Below are positions 1 to 8,706 of a stretch of DNA of 64,000 nucleotides, in pieces (the first letter of the stretch is position 1; each line of letters opens with the position of its first letter). Source of the stretch: Arthrobacter antioxidans (GTDB lineage: Bacteria; Actinomycetota; Actinomycetes; Actinomycetales; Micrococcaceae); NCBI RefSeq assembly GCF_023100725.1, contig NZ_CP095501.1, positions 3,658,001 through 3,722,000 of the forward strand. The letters are read 5' to 3'. The position numbers and the translations under genes are program-made. The notes beneath the pieces are model-generated. The model was not told where the DNA came from, made no database searches, and saw only the letters and a list, made by a program, of their open reading frames with translations.

Positions 1-599
1 CCCATGATGATGCCCGCCGCCACGTCGATCGTGGTCCGCGAGTTCATCGCGGCCCGCAGGTGCTCGCCCGTGTCGGTGAGGTGGGCCACCCGGACCGCCA
101 GGCGGAGGAACTTCGAGGCCTCGGTGGCGAGTTGCACGGCTTCGGCGATGGACTCGTCGTCGAACGCGTGGGGCTGCGGCGAGTACAGGTTCAGCCCGGC
201 GGCCGCGAGGCCGTCGAGCGGGATCGGCACGCCGACGGCGGAGCGCATCCCGTGCTCCACGATGGCCGCCGTGTAGGCGCCGAAGCGCTTCTCCTCGAGG
301 AAATCGTCCACGTGGTAGACCTGCCCGTCCCGGGCGGCCCGGATGCACGGTCCGTCGTCGAACGCGTACTGGACCTCGTCCATGAGCTTCGCCTGCTCGC
401 TGCTGCTGGCCACCGTCCCGATGGACCGGCGCCGCAGGAGGGTGACACCGGCCATCACGTCCCGGTCCGGGGTCGAGAGGGTGTCCGCGGCGAGCCTGGC
501 GAGTCCGTCGAGGAACTCGTTGATGTCCGAGCTGTCCAAAACCAGGTCCTGCAGCATCCCTGGCAGGGACAGTTCTCCGAGGATCTGCTCGTCGGTCAC
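1..599 (-). CDS. GAF-ANTAR regulator (3' end outside window)
   Basis: Cytoplasmic sensor-type protein that likely acts through an RNA-binding ANTAR domain (transcription antitermination). The N-terminal ~170 residues are a GAF domain, with the block LMDEVQYAFDDGPC and the stretch SAVGVPIPLDG. The frame then enters an ANTAR start (NSRTTIDVAAGIIMG) and runs off the window, so roughly 30-50 C-terminal residues are missing. GTG at 599 is chosen because GGAAGG lies 8 nt upstream; the frame stays open to base 1. It closely resembles the complete GAF-ANTAR protein at 28440-29216, so the two are paralogues. The ligand is unknown. Confidence 0.85.
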   Translation of the reverse strand, partial: MTDEQILGELSLPGMLQDLVLDSSDINEFLDGLARLAADTLSTPDRDVMAGVTLLRRRSIGTVASSSEQAKLMDEVQYAFDDGPCIRAARDGQVYHVDDFLEEKRFGAYTAAIVEHGMRSAVGVPIPLDGLAAAGLNLYSPQPHAFDDESIAEAVQLATEASKFLRLAVRVAHLTDTGEHLRAAMNSRTTIDVAAGIIM

Positions 600-718
600 A
601 ACGGGTACCTTCCGATCATCCGGGGCCGCCGGTGCGCGGGCCTGACTGGCTACGTTACCGAACTGTGCATGCGGGAGACACCGAAGGCTCCGGTGACGGT
701 GCCACGGCGGGGCTGGAC

Positions 719-764
719 GACGACGGCGCGGCAGGACCGTGGTGGGTCCTGCCGCGCCGTCGTC
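719..764. terminator. Strong intrinsic terminator hairpin
   Basis: Perfect 20-bp stem (719-738 with 745-764) around the 6-nt loop GTGGTG. It lies 13 bp past the stop of the minus-strand DUF3105 gene, between it and the GAF-ANTAR gene. No clear U-tract, as is common in high-GC actinobacteria. Confidence 0.85.
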
Positions 765-776
765 GGTGGGAAGTGC

Positions 777-1430
777 CTAGGAGGCGAGGCCCGGCGGCGT
801 GATGCCACCGGAGCAGGCAGCGCCCGGCTCGCGGGTCTGCTCACCCTGGATGTACTTGGTGAGGAAGGTGGCGAGGCGTGGATCGTCGGCGGAGTCGACC
901 TCGAGCTGGATGCCCCAGGCGCTGGCGGCCACAGGCGACTCCAGGCCGGGGTACGGGCTGAGCAGCACGTAGGAGCGCGTACCCACGAGTTCGGTCAGGG
1001 TGTCGATCGCCGCCTGGCCGATGTCCGGGTTGTACGCGATCCAGACGGCGCCGTGCTCCAGCGAGTGCACGGAGTTCTCGTTCGGGAGGGGCTCGGTGTA
1101 CACACCGCAGTTGGTCCAGATGGGATCGTGGTCCCCGCCGACGGGCGGCGCCTGCTCGTACTCCACGGGACCGTCCACGTGCTCGAACGTGACGTCGGGG
1201 TATTCCTGGACGCCTTCGATGGGCTGGGAGGCCTGGGCGTCGCGCTCCCTGTTGTCCTGCACCTGGTTCACGATGACGATGGTCACCGCGATGATGATGG
1301 CCAGGATGACGGCGCCGATCCCGCCGAAGATGAGGGCGTTGCGCTTGCGTTCACCGGCCCGCTGCTGGGCTTGGATGGCGGCCAGGCGCGCTTGGCGGTC
1401 CTGGTTCTCCTGAGACCGTTTCTTGTTCAA
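777..1430 (-). CDS. DUF3105 membrane-anchored protein
   Basis: 217 aa. A basic, charged N-terminus is followed by one membrane segment (about residues 31-54) and an exported domain with the DUF3105 hallmarks: NCGVYTEPLPNENSVHSLEHG, AVWIAYNP, and a C-terminal Cys-Gly-Gly motif. The start is TTG, supported by AAGGA 8 nt upstream. Biochemical function of the family is unknown. The next gene upstream (DUF305, 1560-2219) runs the same way 129 bp away, and the divergent genes are copper resistance, so a role in periplasmic metal handling is plausible but inferred from context only. Confidence 0.85.
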   Translation of the reverse strand: MNKKRSQENQDRQARLAAIQAQQRAGERKRNALIFGGIGAVILAIIIAVTIVIVNQVQDNRERDAQASQPIEGVQEYPDVTFEHVDGPVEYEQAPPVGGDHDPIWTNCGVYTEPLPNENSVHSLEHGAVWIAYNPDIGQAAIDTLTELVGTRSYVLLSPYPGLESPVAASAWGIQLEVDSADDPRLATFLTKYIQGEQTREPGAACSGGITPPGLAS

Positions 1431-1559
1431 CGAGGTGTCCTTCGGTGCTGGGGTGGCTGCGGCGGTCGCCGCGGTTCGGTTAGCGCCGGAACCAAATGTA
1501 CCGGCGAGGGCCGCCTGTCCCTGAACCGCCCGGCGGCGCGGCGGCGGGACGGGGCGGCG

Positions 1560-2219
1560 CTACAGGGCGTCGAGCATGGTCTGCATGAGGGTGATCTCGG
1601 CCTGCTGGCCCGACTGGATCTTCGTGGACAGCGTACGGACCTGCTCCGTCTCCGCGAGCTCGGCGCCGGCCGCGGCCATGTCCACGCCCGCCTCGTGGTG
1701 GTTGATCATGAGCGTCAGATACAGTCGCTCGGCGTCCTCGCCGCGCGCGGCACGCAGCTCGTCGAGCTGGGCTCCGGTCGCCATGCCGGGCATGAGCCCG
1801 TCAGGCATGAGCATGGACCCGGCATCGGTTCCCGAGCCCATGTCCATCCCGCCGTGGTCCCCCGAGCCCGCCATCCACTCCATGCGTGGCTGCGCGTCGC
1901 TCTGCGGCAGCCCCCACTCCTCGAGCCAGGCGTACATCTGACCCGCCTGCTGCTGCTGGGTGAGTGCGATGTCGTAGGCGACGGCACGAAGGGTCTCGTC
2001 CTCCACGTTGTCGCGCACGATCATGGACATCTCCACCGCCTGGTTGTGATGCACCTGCATGTCACGGGCGAACCCGGCATCGGCACTGTCGGCGTCGGGG
2101 TAGGAGGGCCCCGCGGAGACGCGGCCGGCGGTGAAGGCGAGAGCGAACAGCGCGACGACGGCGATCGCGGCGAGGATCACGAGGACTCGCTTCTGCCAGC
2201 CGGACAGCGAGAGGGTCAT
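1560..2219 (-). CDS. DUF305 family exported protein
   Basis: 219 aa. One N-terminal membrane segment (about 12-32), then an extracytoplasmic four-helix, ferritin-like DUF305 domain. Its two His-rich signatures are MQVHHNQAVEMS and MINHHEAGVDMA. The central linker is rich in Met and His (MDMGSG, MLMPDGLMPGM), typical of copper- or silver-binding members. The ATG at 2219 is where the basic/hydrophobic signal anchor begins; the open frame runs further but overlaps csoR and copZ. It is divergent from csoR-copZ-copA across a 141-bp promoter region, which supports a copper-related role. Direct metal binding is inferred. Confidence 0.88.
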   Translation of the reverse strand: MTLSLSGWQKRVLVILAAIAVVALFALAFTAGRVSAGPSYPDADSADAGFARDMQVHHNQAVEMSMIVRDNVEDETLRAVAYDIALTQQQQAGQMYAWLEEWGLPQSDAQPRMEWMAGSGDHGGMDMGSGTDAGSMLMPDGLMPGMATGAQLDELRAARGEDAERLYLTLMINHHEAGVDMAAAGAELAETEQVRTLSTKIQSGQQAEITLMQTMLDAL

Positions 2220-2275
2220 GGACGTCCTTGGGTCGAGAGTGTGCCGGTTAGCCAACGTACGGCATCCTGCTGGAT

Positions 2276-2294
2276 GTTCCCTCCACGGGGGGAA
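2276..2294. promoter_or_regulatory. Possible second, weaker metal-regulator site
   Basis: TTCCC (2277-2281) and GGGAA (2290-2294) form a short inverted repeat in the same divergent region, nearer to the DUF305 gene. It is GC-rich like CsoR sites but lacks the ATACCC arms, so it is only a candidate. Confidence 0.25.
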
Positions 2295-2306
2295 TAACGG
2301 CAGGAC

Positions 2307-2336
2307 TTGGCCTGTTATACCCCCCAAGGGTATCGT
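2307..2336 (+). promoter_or_regulatory. csoR-copZ-copA promoter with CsoR-type operator
   Basis: ATACCC (2317-2322), CCCAA, GGGTAT (2328-2333) is a perfect inverted repeat of the kind bound by copper-sensing CsoR repressors. It sits between a possible -35 (TTGGCC, 2307-2312) and -10 (TATCGT, 2331-2336) with an 18-bp spacer, so bound CsoR would block RNA polymerase. Site type is from family knowledge; occupancy is inferred. Confidence 0.75.
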
Positions 2337-2360
2337 GGACCGTATGCGAGGAGCCAATTC

Positions 2361-2687
2361 ATGACCACCGGGACGAATGCGGAGACCACCGCGGAGCACG
2401 GCTATACGGCCGAGAAGGACGCCTACCTCAAACGGTTGCGGCGCATCGAAGGCCAGGTCCGCGGCATCGCGCGGATGGTCGAGGAGGACAAGTACTGCAT
2501 CGACATCCTCACGCAGGTCGCGGCCGTCAACAAGGCACTCCACGCCGTCTCGATGGGGTTGCTCGAGGAGCACATCGCGCACTGCGTCGTCGGCGCCGCC
2601 CAGGACTCCCAGGTCTCCGGCAACAGCGACGCCGTGCAGGAGAAGGTCCAGGAAGCCACCGCGGCGATCGGCCGCCTCCTGCGCTAG
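2361..2687 (+). CDS. csoR: CsoR copper-sensing repressor
   Basis: 108 aa, a typical length for the CsoR/RcnR (DUF156) family. The conserved RRIEGQVRG helix occurs at 27-35. The Cu(I) ligand triad has the canonical spacing: C46, H71 and C75, as in mycobacterial CsoR (25 and 4 residues apart). Copper binding releases the all-helical tetramer from its operator. ATG 2361 is chosen because GAGGAG lies 8 bp upstream and because the longer frame would run through the promoter and operator. It is first in an operon with copZ (61-bp gap) and copA, and probably represses itself through the site at 2317-2333. Confidence 0.95.
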   Translation: MTTGTNAETTAEHGYTAEKDAYLKRLRRIEGQVRGIARMVEEDKYCIDILTQVAAVNKALHAVSMGLLEEHIAHCVVGAAQDSQVSGNSDAVQEKVQEATAAIGRLLR

Positions 2688-2748
2688 CAGCAGACACCGC
2701 CCGCCGGCACCTACCCCACCTACTGATCCACCCACCGAGGAGAACACC

Positions 2749-2973
2749 ATGAGCACCACCACCATCAACATCACCGGCATGACCTGCGGCCACTGCGTCA
2801 GCGCGGTGAAGACCGAACTGTCGGAGCTTCCCGGCGTCGAGGCCGTCGACGTCGAACTCGTGAACGGCGGCACCTCCACCGCCACCATCTCCTCCTCCAC
2901 ACCGCTGGACGCCGCCTCGATCGACGTCGCCGTCGCCGAGGCCGGCTACACCGTGGTGCCCGCCGGTTCCTGA
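2749..2973 (+). CDS. copZ: CopZ-type copper chaperone
   Basis: 74 aa; a single heavy-metal-associated (HMA) ferredoxin-like domain. The Cu(I)-binding loop GMTCGHC spans residues 10-16, with C13 and C16 as ligands. It would carry Cu(I) to the P-type ATPase encoded next (start 1 bp after this stop) and to CsoR. GAGGAG sits 6 nt before ATG 2749. Confidence 0.95.
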   Translation: MSTTTINITGMTCGHCVSAVKTELSELPGVEAVDVELVNGGTSTATISSSTPLDAASIDVAVAEAGYTVVPAGS

Positions 2974-2974
2974 C

Positions 2975-5224
2975 ATGGCCACCCAGCAGGTCCCGGCGCA
3001 GAGGGCCGGGCAGGAGCACCGCGTCGTCGAACTCTCGATCCAGGGCATGACCTGCGCGTCCTGTGTGGGGCGGGTCGAGCGGAAGCTCGGCAAGCTCGAC
3101 GGCGTCGAGGCGAGCGTCAACCTGCCGCTGGAGAGCGCCGTCGTCCGGGTGCCGGCCACCGTCAGCGACCAGGACCTGATCGACACCGTGGTGGCCACCG
3201 GCTACGGCGCCCACGTGATGCACCCCGAGCACCCGGAGGACGGCGGGCACGACCACACGCCCTCGCTCCTCAGGGCACGCCTGATCCTCGCCGCCGTCCT
3301 GTCCGTGCCGGTGCTGCTGATCTCGATGGTGCCCGGCCTCCAGTTCGCGAACTGGGGCTGGGTGGTCCTCGCGTTGTCCCTGCCGGTGGTGACGTGGTCC
3401 GCGTGGCCGTTCCACCGTGCGGCGGCCATCAATGCGCGCCACCTGTCCTCCACCATGGACACGCTCGTCTCCATCGGCGTCACTGCCGCGTTCCTGTTCT
3501 CGGCCGGGCAGCTCCTCGCCGATCCCGCCCTGACGCAGCACGCGGGCATGGCCGACATGGACATGACGGAACACTCCCTCTACTTCGAGGTGGCGGCCGT
3601 CGTCGTCACCTTCCTCCTGCTGGGCCGCTTCCTCGAGGCGTCCGCGAAACAGCGCGCGGGCGACGCCCTGAAATCCCTCCTGAGCCTCGGCGCGAAGGAG
3701 GCCCGTGTGCTGCGCACCGTCGACGGCGAGCGCACCGAGGTCACGCTGCCCGCCGATGCCTTGATCCCCGGGGACTCGTTCGTGGTCCGCCCGGGCGAGA
3801 AGATCGCGACGGACGGCACGGTCACCGAGGGGCACAGCGCCGTGGACACCGCCCTGCTCACGGGCGAGAGCATCCCCGTCGAGGTGGGCCCCGGCGACAC
3901 CGTGACGGGCGCCACCATCAACACGTCCGGCCGGCTCGTGGTGCGGGCGACCCGCGTGGGCTCCGATACCGTGCTGTCCCAGATGGGCCGCCTCGTCAGC
4001 CAGGCACAGAGCGGGAAGGCGCGCATCGCGCGGCTCGCCGACCGCATCAGCGCGGTGTTCGTCCCCGTGGTCCTCGTGCTCGCGGTCCTCACGTTCGTGC
4101 TGTGGCTGGTGCTGACCGGCGACCTCGACGCGGCCTTCACGGCGTCCGTGACCGTGCTGGTGATCGCCTGCCCGTGCGCCCTCGGCCTCGCCACGCCCAC
4201 CGCACTCCTGACCGGCACCGGCCGCGGTGCCCAGCTGGGCATCCTCATCCGCGGCCCCCAGGTCCTCGAGGACACCCGCACCGTGGACACCATCGTGCTG
4301 GACAAGACCGGCACCGTCACCACGGGCACCATGGCCGTGGACGACGTCGTCGTGCTCGCCGCTGTTCCGGCACCGGACCTGCTGCGCCTCGCCGGAGCCG
4401 TGGAGTCCGCGAGCGAGCACCCCATCGCGCAGGCCATCGCGCGCCACGCCGCCGCCGGCGGCCGGCTGCCCGAGGCGCGGGCCTTCTCCAGCGCACCCGG
4501 GGGCGGCGTGCGCGGGGAGGTCGACGGCGTCGTCGTCACCGTGGGGCGGGCCGGCTGGCTGGAGGGCCACGGGATACGGCCGACCGACGGACAGGTGGCC
4601 ACGTTCACGGCCGCGGAGGGCGCCGGGCGGACGGCCATCTGGGTGGCGATCGGTGACGACGTCGCGGGCCTCATCACGCTCTCCGACACCGTCAAGGACG
4701 GCTCGGCGGCCGCGATCGGGCGGCTGAGGCACCTCGGGCTGCGGCCCGTCCTGCTCACCGGCGACAACCGGGCCGTCGCCCTGCAGGTGGCCGCCGTCGT
4801 CGGGATCGACGCCGCCGACGTGCGCGCCGGGGTCACGCCCGCGGGCAAGGCGGACGCCATCCGGGAACTGCAGGCCGGCGGGGCGACCGTCGCCATGGCG
4901 GGCGACGGCGTCAACGACGCCGCAGCGCTCGCGCAGGCGGACCTCGGCATCGCCATGGGCTCGGGCACGGACGTCGCGATCGAGGCGGCGGACCTCACGG
5001 TGATGGGGAACAGCCTGGAGCAGGTGGCACAGGCCATCGAGCTGTCCCGCCGCACGCTCCGCACCATCAAGGGGAACCTGTTCTGGGCGTTCTTCTACAA
5101 CGCCGTCGGCATCCCCGTCGCCGCGCTCGGCCTGCTCAACCCGATGCTGGCGGGGGCGGCGATGGCCGCGAGTTCCGTGCTCGTCGTCGCAAACTCGCTG
5201 CGGCTGCGGCGCTTCGGGCGGTAG
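2975..5224 (+). CDS. copA: P1B-type copper-exporting ATPase CopA
   Basis: 749 aa, usual for CopA. One N-terminal HMA domain (GMTCASC, 24-30), membrane helices, the actuator TGES (296-299), the transmembrane metal site CPC (399-401), the phosphorylation motif DKTGT (from D443), SEHP in the nucleotide domain and GDGVND (643-648). The CPC motif marks Cu(I)/Ag(I) specificity. It pumps cytoplasmic Cu(I) out at the cost of ATP. The gene starts 1 bp after the copZ stop and has no clear ribosome site of its own, so translation is probably coupled. A Met/His-rich stretch near 190-205 could be an extracytoplasmic metal-release loop. Confidence 0.96.
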   Translation: MATQQVPAQRAGQEHRVVELSIQGMTCASCVGRVERKLGKLDGVEASVNLPLESAVVRVPATVSDQDLIDTVVATGYGAHVMHPEHPEDGGHDHTPSLLRARLILAAVLSVPVLLISMVPGLQFANWGWVVLALSLPVVTWSAWPFHRAAAINARHLSSTMDTLVSIGVTAAFLFSAGQLLADPALTQHAGMADMDMTEHSLYFEVAAVVVTFLLLGRFLEASAKQRAGDALKSLLSLGAKEARVLRTVDGERTEVTLPADALIPGDSFVVRPGEKIATDGTVTEGHSAVDTALLTGESIPVEVGPGDTVTGATINTSGRLVVRATRVGSDTVLSQMGRLVSQAQSGKARIARLADRISAVFVPVVLVLAVLTFVLWLVLTGDLDAAFTASVTVLVIACPCALGLATPTALLTGTGRGAQLGILIRGPQVLEDTRTVDTIVLDKTGTVTTGTMAVDDVVVLAAVPAPDLLRLAGAVESASEHPIAQAIARHAAAGGRLPEARAFSSAPGGGVRGEVDGVVVTVGRAGWLEGHGIRPTDGQVATFTAAEGAGRTAIWVAIGDDVAGLITLSDTVKDGSAAAIGRLRHLGLRPVLLTGDNRAVALQVAAVVGIDAADVRAGVTPAGKADAIRELQAGGATVAMAGDGVNDAAALAQADLGIAMGSGTDVAIEAADLTVMGNSLEQVAQAIELSRRTLRTIKGNLFWAFFYNAVGIPVAALGLLNPMLAGAAMAASSVLVVANSLRLRRFGR

Positions 5225-5260
5225 CCTCCCCGGGCGGCCGCGGCTCGGCGGGACTACCGG

Positions 5261-6709
5261 TCATGGCGCTTCGGCCGCGGGGGCTTCCTCCGCGGCGGCG
5301 CGGGCGTAGGAGGCCGACACCCGACGGTAGACCGGCGTGAGGAACGCCAGGAGCGCGGCGGCGATGATGACCATGCCGGCCACCAGGAACACGAGAGCGA
5401 TGCCGCGGGAGGTGCCCTCCCCCAGCAGCGGGGCCAGCTGGGCGGCGCCCTCCGCCGAGCGCGCGAACGGGATGATCCAGAACTGGGCGATCGGCGCGAT
5501 GAGGAACGCGGTGATCGGTGCTGCCGCGGACTCGAACGCCATGGCGAAGCCGAACACGCGCCCCTGCCGGGGCAGGGGGACCACCCGCTGGATGACGGTC
5601 TGCTCGGCGGCCTCGACGAACGGCACCAGGACCAGGTAGAGCCAGATGCCGAGGACGTACAGCCACCCCCATTCCCGGAGTGTGAACACCGCCCCGACGA
5701 CCCCCATCACGATCACCGCGATGAGCATGGTGCGCAGGGGGTTGGCTCCGAGGCCGAACTTGCCGATCAGGGCGCCGCCCACGATGAACCCGGTGGCTCC
5801 GAGGGCGAAGTAGGTGCCCCACAGCTCCACGGAGAACAGTTCGAGGCCGTAGGGGTCCATCAGCGCCATGTAGACGCCGCCCACGAAGTTGTTGAACGTG
5901 GAGAACAGGATGAGCGCGAACAGCCCGGAGATCGCGAGGACCGCGGCGACGGAGCCGCGCAGGTCGAACCCGCCCTGCGCATCCGTGGCCGCTGCGCGCA
6001 CCTCCTCGGGCATGCGGAGCGTCAGCAGGTGCGCGAAGGCGAGCGCCGTCAGCACCAGGGCCACGACGATCGTCCAGCCCATGCCGATGAGCCCGATCGA
6101 CAGCCCGGAGAGCACCGACGTGATGATGAACATCAGCCCCTGCACCATGCCGACCAGCCCGTTGGCATTGGCCCTCCGGTCCGGTTCGATGAGGATGGTC
6201 ACGGTCGTGGACAGCGCGATGTTGCGCATGTTCTCCACGACGGCCCCGATCAGGATGATGAGGGTGAAGATCCAGAACCACGGCTGTCCCAGGTCGAGGA
6301 GACGGGCCGCGGGCGTCACCAGGAACATGACGCCGGCCAGCACGAACATCACGAGCGTGAAGCCGGCCGCGTAGCGCATGACGGAGAGCTTGCGGTAGCG
6401 GTCGACGAAGGTGCCGAAGCTGATGCTGGAGAGGGCGATCAGCAGCATGTACGCGCCCCCGATCACACCGGTGGCGATCACGTTGCGCGTCTGCAGGTAG
6501 GCCCAGAACGTCAGGGCGAACCAGAGGTAGCTGGTGGTGATGTTCGCGAGCCCGGTGTTGACCAGGATGCCGAGGAAGGTCCGGTTCCGCTCCGCCGGAC
6601 TGCGGAGGGGCGAGGCCCGCAGCGAGTGGCCGTCCGTGTCCCCGGAGGGGCCCGCACCGCTCTGGGGAACCGTAGCGGCCCCCGTCGGGGCCTGATCCTG
6701 CCCGGTCAT
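5261..6709 (-). CDS. MFS transporter
   Basis: 482 aa with about 12 predicted membrane helices after a ~35-residue polar N-terminus. The segment FGTFVDRYRKLSVMRYA resembles the MFS motif-A loop between helices 2 and 3. Multi-pass carrier in the cytoplasmic membrane; substrate cannot be told from sequence. I place the start at ATG 6709, not the longer frame from 6760: a -10 hexamer TACACT lies 7 nt before this ATG, typical of leaderless genes. It is convergent with copA (36-bp gap) and not part of the copper operon. Confidence 0.85.
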   Translation of the reverse strand: MTGQDQAPTGAATVPQSGAGPSGDTDGHSLRASPLRSPAERNRTFLGILVNTGLANITTSYLWFALTFWAYLQTRNVIATGVIGGAYMLLIALSSISFGTFVDRYRKLSVMRYAAGFTLVMFVLAGVMFLVTPAARLLDLGQPWFWIFTLIILIGAVVENMRNIALSTTVTILIEPDRRANANGLVGMVQGLMFIITSVLSGLSIGLIGMGWTIVVALVLTALAFAHLLTLRMPEEVRAAATDAQGGFDLRGSVAAVLAISGLFALILFSTFNNFVGGVYMALMDPYGLELFSVELWGTYFALGATGFIVGGALIGKFGLGANPLRTMLIAVIVMGVVGAVFTLREWGWLYVLGIWLYLVLVPFVEAAEQTVIQRVVPLPRQGRVFGFAMAFESAAAPITAFLIAPIAQFWIIPFARSAEGAAQLAPLLGEGTSRGIALVFLVAGMVIIAAALLAFLTPVYRRVSASYARAAAEEAPAAEAP

Positions 6710-6775
6710 GCCCACCAGTGTACTGGCGGTCGGCGCCCGCCTGAAGGGCGCGGGCAGCACGCCTCACCTGCCCGG

Positions 6776-7546
6776 TCAGGTGCCTCCGCGGTGCACGTCG
6801 ACGTGCACGTGGTCGAGGTGGCGCAGGATCTCATTGGCCGGCTCGGGCGCGTCGTAATCGCCCCACTGCGCCCGGGAACTGTGGGCGCTCCAAAAGCGGT
6901 CGTCGAAGATGACGTACTGGATGTCGAGGTCCTCGGCGTGCGCGACGAGCCAGTGGGCCACCAGCCACCCGGCGCGCCGGTTCTCCTCGGTCACGGGGCG
7001 GAAGAAGACGTCGACGGCCCGGCCGTCGTAGTGCGTGGATTCCGCGCCGTGACCCTGCCCCACCCCGCCCGGGACGAACCCGCCCAGGCTCTGGTCGCCG
7101 AACACCTCGGCCATGGCCTCGCGGACCTGCTGGGCACGCGGCGTCAGGCCGGTGGCCGTCAGCTCCTGGACCGGGAGGTCCTCGGCCACCGAGCCACGGC
7201 AGGCCAGGACGGGTCCGGCATCCTCGGCCGGTCCCTCCGCGAGTCGCTGCAGGACCACCTCGTCGATCCCCGTGGTGTCCGGAGCCGGCACCCCTCGGGC
7301 CGTGAGCGCCACCGCCGTCGTCGCCTGCTGCGCCTCGCTCCGGGTGAGCCCGACCTCGCCCTCCGCCGTGGTCACCGTGCACTCCTGCCCCCCGAGCACC
7401 GGTCCGCCCACGGCCCGCAGCCCGCTCAGCAGACCGGGTCCCAGGAGCACCAGCGCGGACGCGAGCACGCTGATCACGAGGAGACCGAGGAACAGGCGAC
7501 GCGGCCGGCTTCGGCGTCCTCGGTCGTGCCCGGTGGCGCTGCTCAC
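6776..7546 (-). CDS. Membrane-anchored M15-like (D,D-peptidase-fold) protein
   Basis: 256 aa. Basic N-terminus and one membrane anchor (about 17-41), then an exported domain. Its C-terminal part has STHYDGRAVDVF, matching the SxHxxGxAxD zinc motif of M15/LAS peptidases, and ends with DHVHVDVH (H246, H248, H252), which resembles the HxH zinc site. A Glu that could act as base is present between them. Peptidoglycan D,D- or L,D-peptidase activity is therefore plausible; equally, such actinobacterial proteins are usually annotated as hypothetical. Start GTG 7546. The same-strand MFS gene starts 66 bp downstream with its own promoter. Confidence 0.7.
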   Translation of the reverse strand: MSSATGHDRGRRSRPRRLFLGLLVISVLASALVLLGPGLLSGLRAVGGPVLGGQECTVTTAEGEVGLTRSEAQQATTAVALTARGVPAPDTTGIDEVVLQRLAEGPAEDAGPVLACRGSVAEDLPVQELTATGLTPRAQQVREAMAEVFGDQSLGGFVPGGVGQGHGAESTHYDGRAVDVFFRPVTEENRRAGWLVAHWLVAHAEDLDIQYVIFDDRFWSAHSSRAQWGDYDAPEPANEILRHLDHVHVDVHRGGT

Positions 7547-7643
7547 GGTGCGGTGTCCTCCGATGGGGTGGCGGGGCGCCGGACAGGACGGCGCTGCTCA
7601 AGGTTCAACCGATGGAGGCGGGGTGGGAGTTCCCGACCCGCCC

Positions 7644-8618
7644 TCACGGGCGCGGGATCGGCTCCACGGAACTGGGCTGGTCCAGTACGGCCTCGAGGCC
7701 GCCGTCGGGCGCCGACCGCAGTTCGTCCACCCTGACGCAGACGACGCCGGCCACGATCAGCAGACCGCCGAGCAGCTGCACGGGACCGGGCAGCTCGCCG
7801 AGGATCAGCCAGGCCGCGAGCACCGCGAACATCACCTCGGTGAGGGCCACGAAGCTCGCCACCTTCGAGCCGAGGCGCTGTGCGGCGAGGATGCCCGTCA
7901 CGTAGGCGGCGACCGTCGCGACGAGGACGAGGACGGCCACCGGGACGATCCAGCTGTAGGTGCCTCCGGCCAGCCGGACGTCCGAGAACACGAAGCGGAA
8001 CGGCATGATGTTCGTCAGGCCGAGGACCAGGATGGTGCCCGCCGCCACCACCATGCCCCCGCCGGCCATGACGATCGGCGGCAGGCTCTCGTCCACCCGC
8101 GCGGACATCAGGAAGAACACCACGAGGCAGACGGCGGCGGCGAGCCCGAACAGCACGCCCACGGGATCCAGCCGGGCGTCACCCGCCAGGTCGAGGACCA
8201 GCAGGAGCCCGAGGATCGCCGTCACGGACCCGATGATCGTCAACGCGTGCGGGGCCGTGCGCGAGCGCAGCCAGAGGAATCCCACGAGCAGCACGGGCGC
8301 CAGGTACTCGAGCAGCAGTGACACCCCCACGGACATGCGCTGCACCGCGTTGAAGTAGAAGAGCTGGCAGAGCGCGATCGCCGTCGTCCCATAGATCGCG
8401 ATCGTCAGCGCATTGCCGCGCAGGGTGGACCAGCGCCCGCGCAGCGCGATCAACGCGGGGACGAGCAGCACGACTGCGGCACCCCCGATGCGCAGCCCGA
8501 CGGCGGCCCCGGGGCTCCAGCCGATCTCGAGCAGGGACTTCGCGAACGGGCCGGAGACGCCGAACGTCGCGGCGGAGACGAGCGCTATCCAGAGGCCGGC
8601 GGCGGGGCGCAGGGACAC
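7644..8618 (-). CDS. EamA (DMT-superfamily) permease
   Basis: 324 aa, about 10 membrane helices as two EamA repeats (halves split near residue 150). The family exports amino acids or related metabolites. The frame extends to TTG 8660, but AAGGGAGG ends 6 nt before GTG 8618, so I use that start. It is divergent from the CGNR-type regulator at 8707, with an inverted repeat between them; the regulator may control this exporter, which is inferred from position only. Confidence 0.85.
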   Translation of the reverse strand: MSLRPAAGLWIALVSAATFGVSGPFAKSLLEIGWSPGAAVGLRIGGAAVVLLVPALIALRGRWSTLRGNALTIAIYGTTAIALCQLFYFNAVQRMSVGVSLLLEYLAPVLLVGFLWLRSRTAPHALTIIGSVTAILGLLLVLDLAGDARLDPVGVLFGLAAAVCLVVFFLMSARVDESLPPIVMAGGGMVVAAGTILVLGLTNIMPFRFVFSDVRLAGGTYSWIVPVAVLVLVATVAAYVTGILAAQRLGSKVASFVALTEVMFAVLAAWLILGELPGPVQLLGGLLIVAGVVCVRVDELRSAPDGGLEAVLDQPSSVEPIPRP

Positions 8619-8645
8619 GACCCCTCCCTTCGGTTCGATGCTTGG

Positions 8646-8659
8646 TGTCAGGGGTGACA
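8646..8659. promoter_or_regulatory. Inverted repeat TGTCA-GGGG-TGACA, candidate operator
   Basis: Perfect 5+5 inverted repeat with a 4-bp spacer in the eamA/CGNR-regulator divergent region. It resembles a dimeric regulator site; a GTGACAC stretch follows at 8673-8679. Confidence 0.45.
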
Positions 8660-8706
8660 AGTGGTTATGGTCGTGACACTAGACCGGCGCAATGTCAGGA
8701 GTCAAC

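Noticed and set aside
60..2297. 745-codon open frame on the plus strand
   Set aside because: Antisense shadow of the DUF3105 and DUF305 genes; typical of high-GC DNA, with no domain and no ribosome site.
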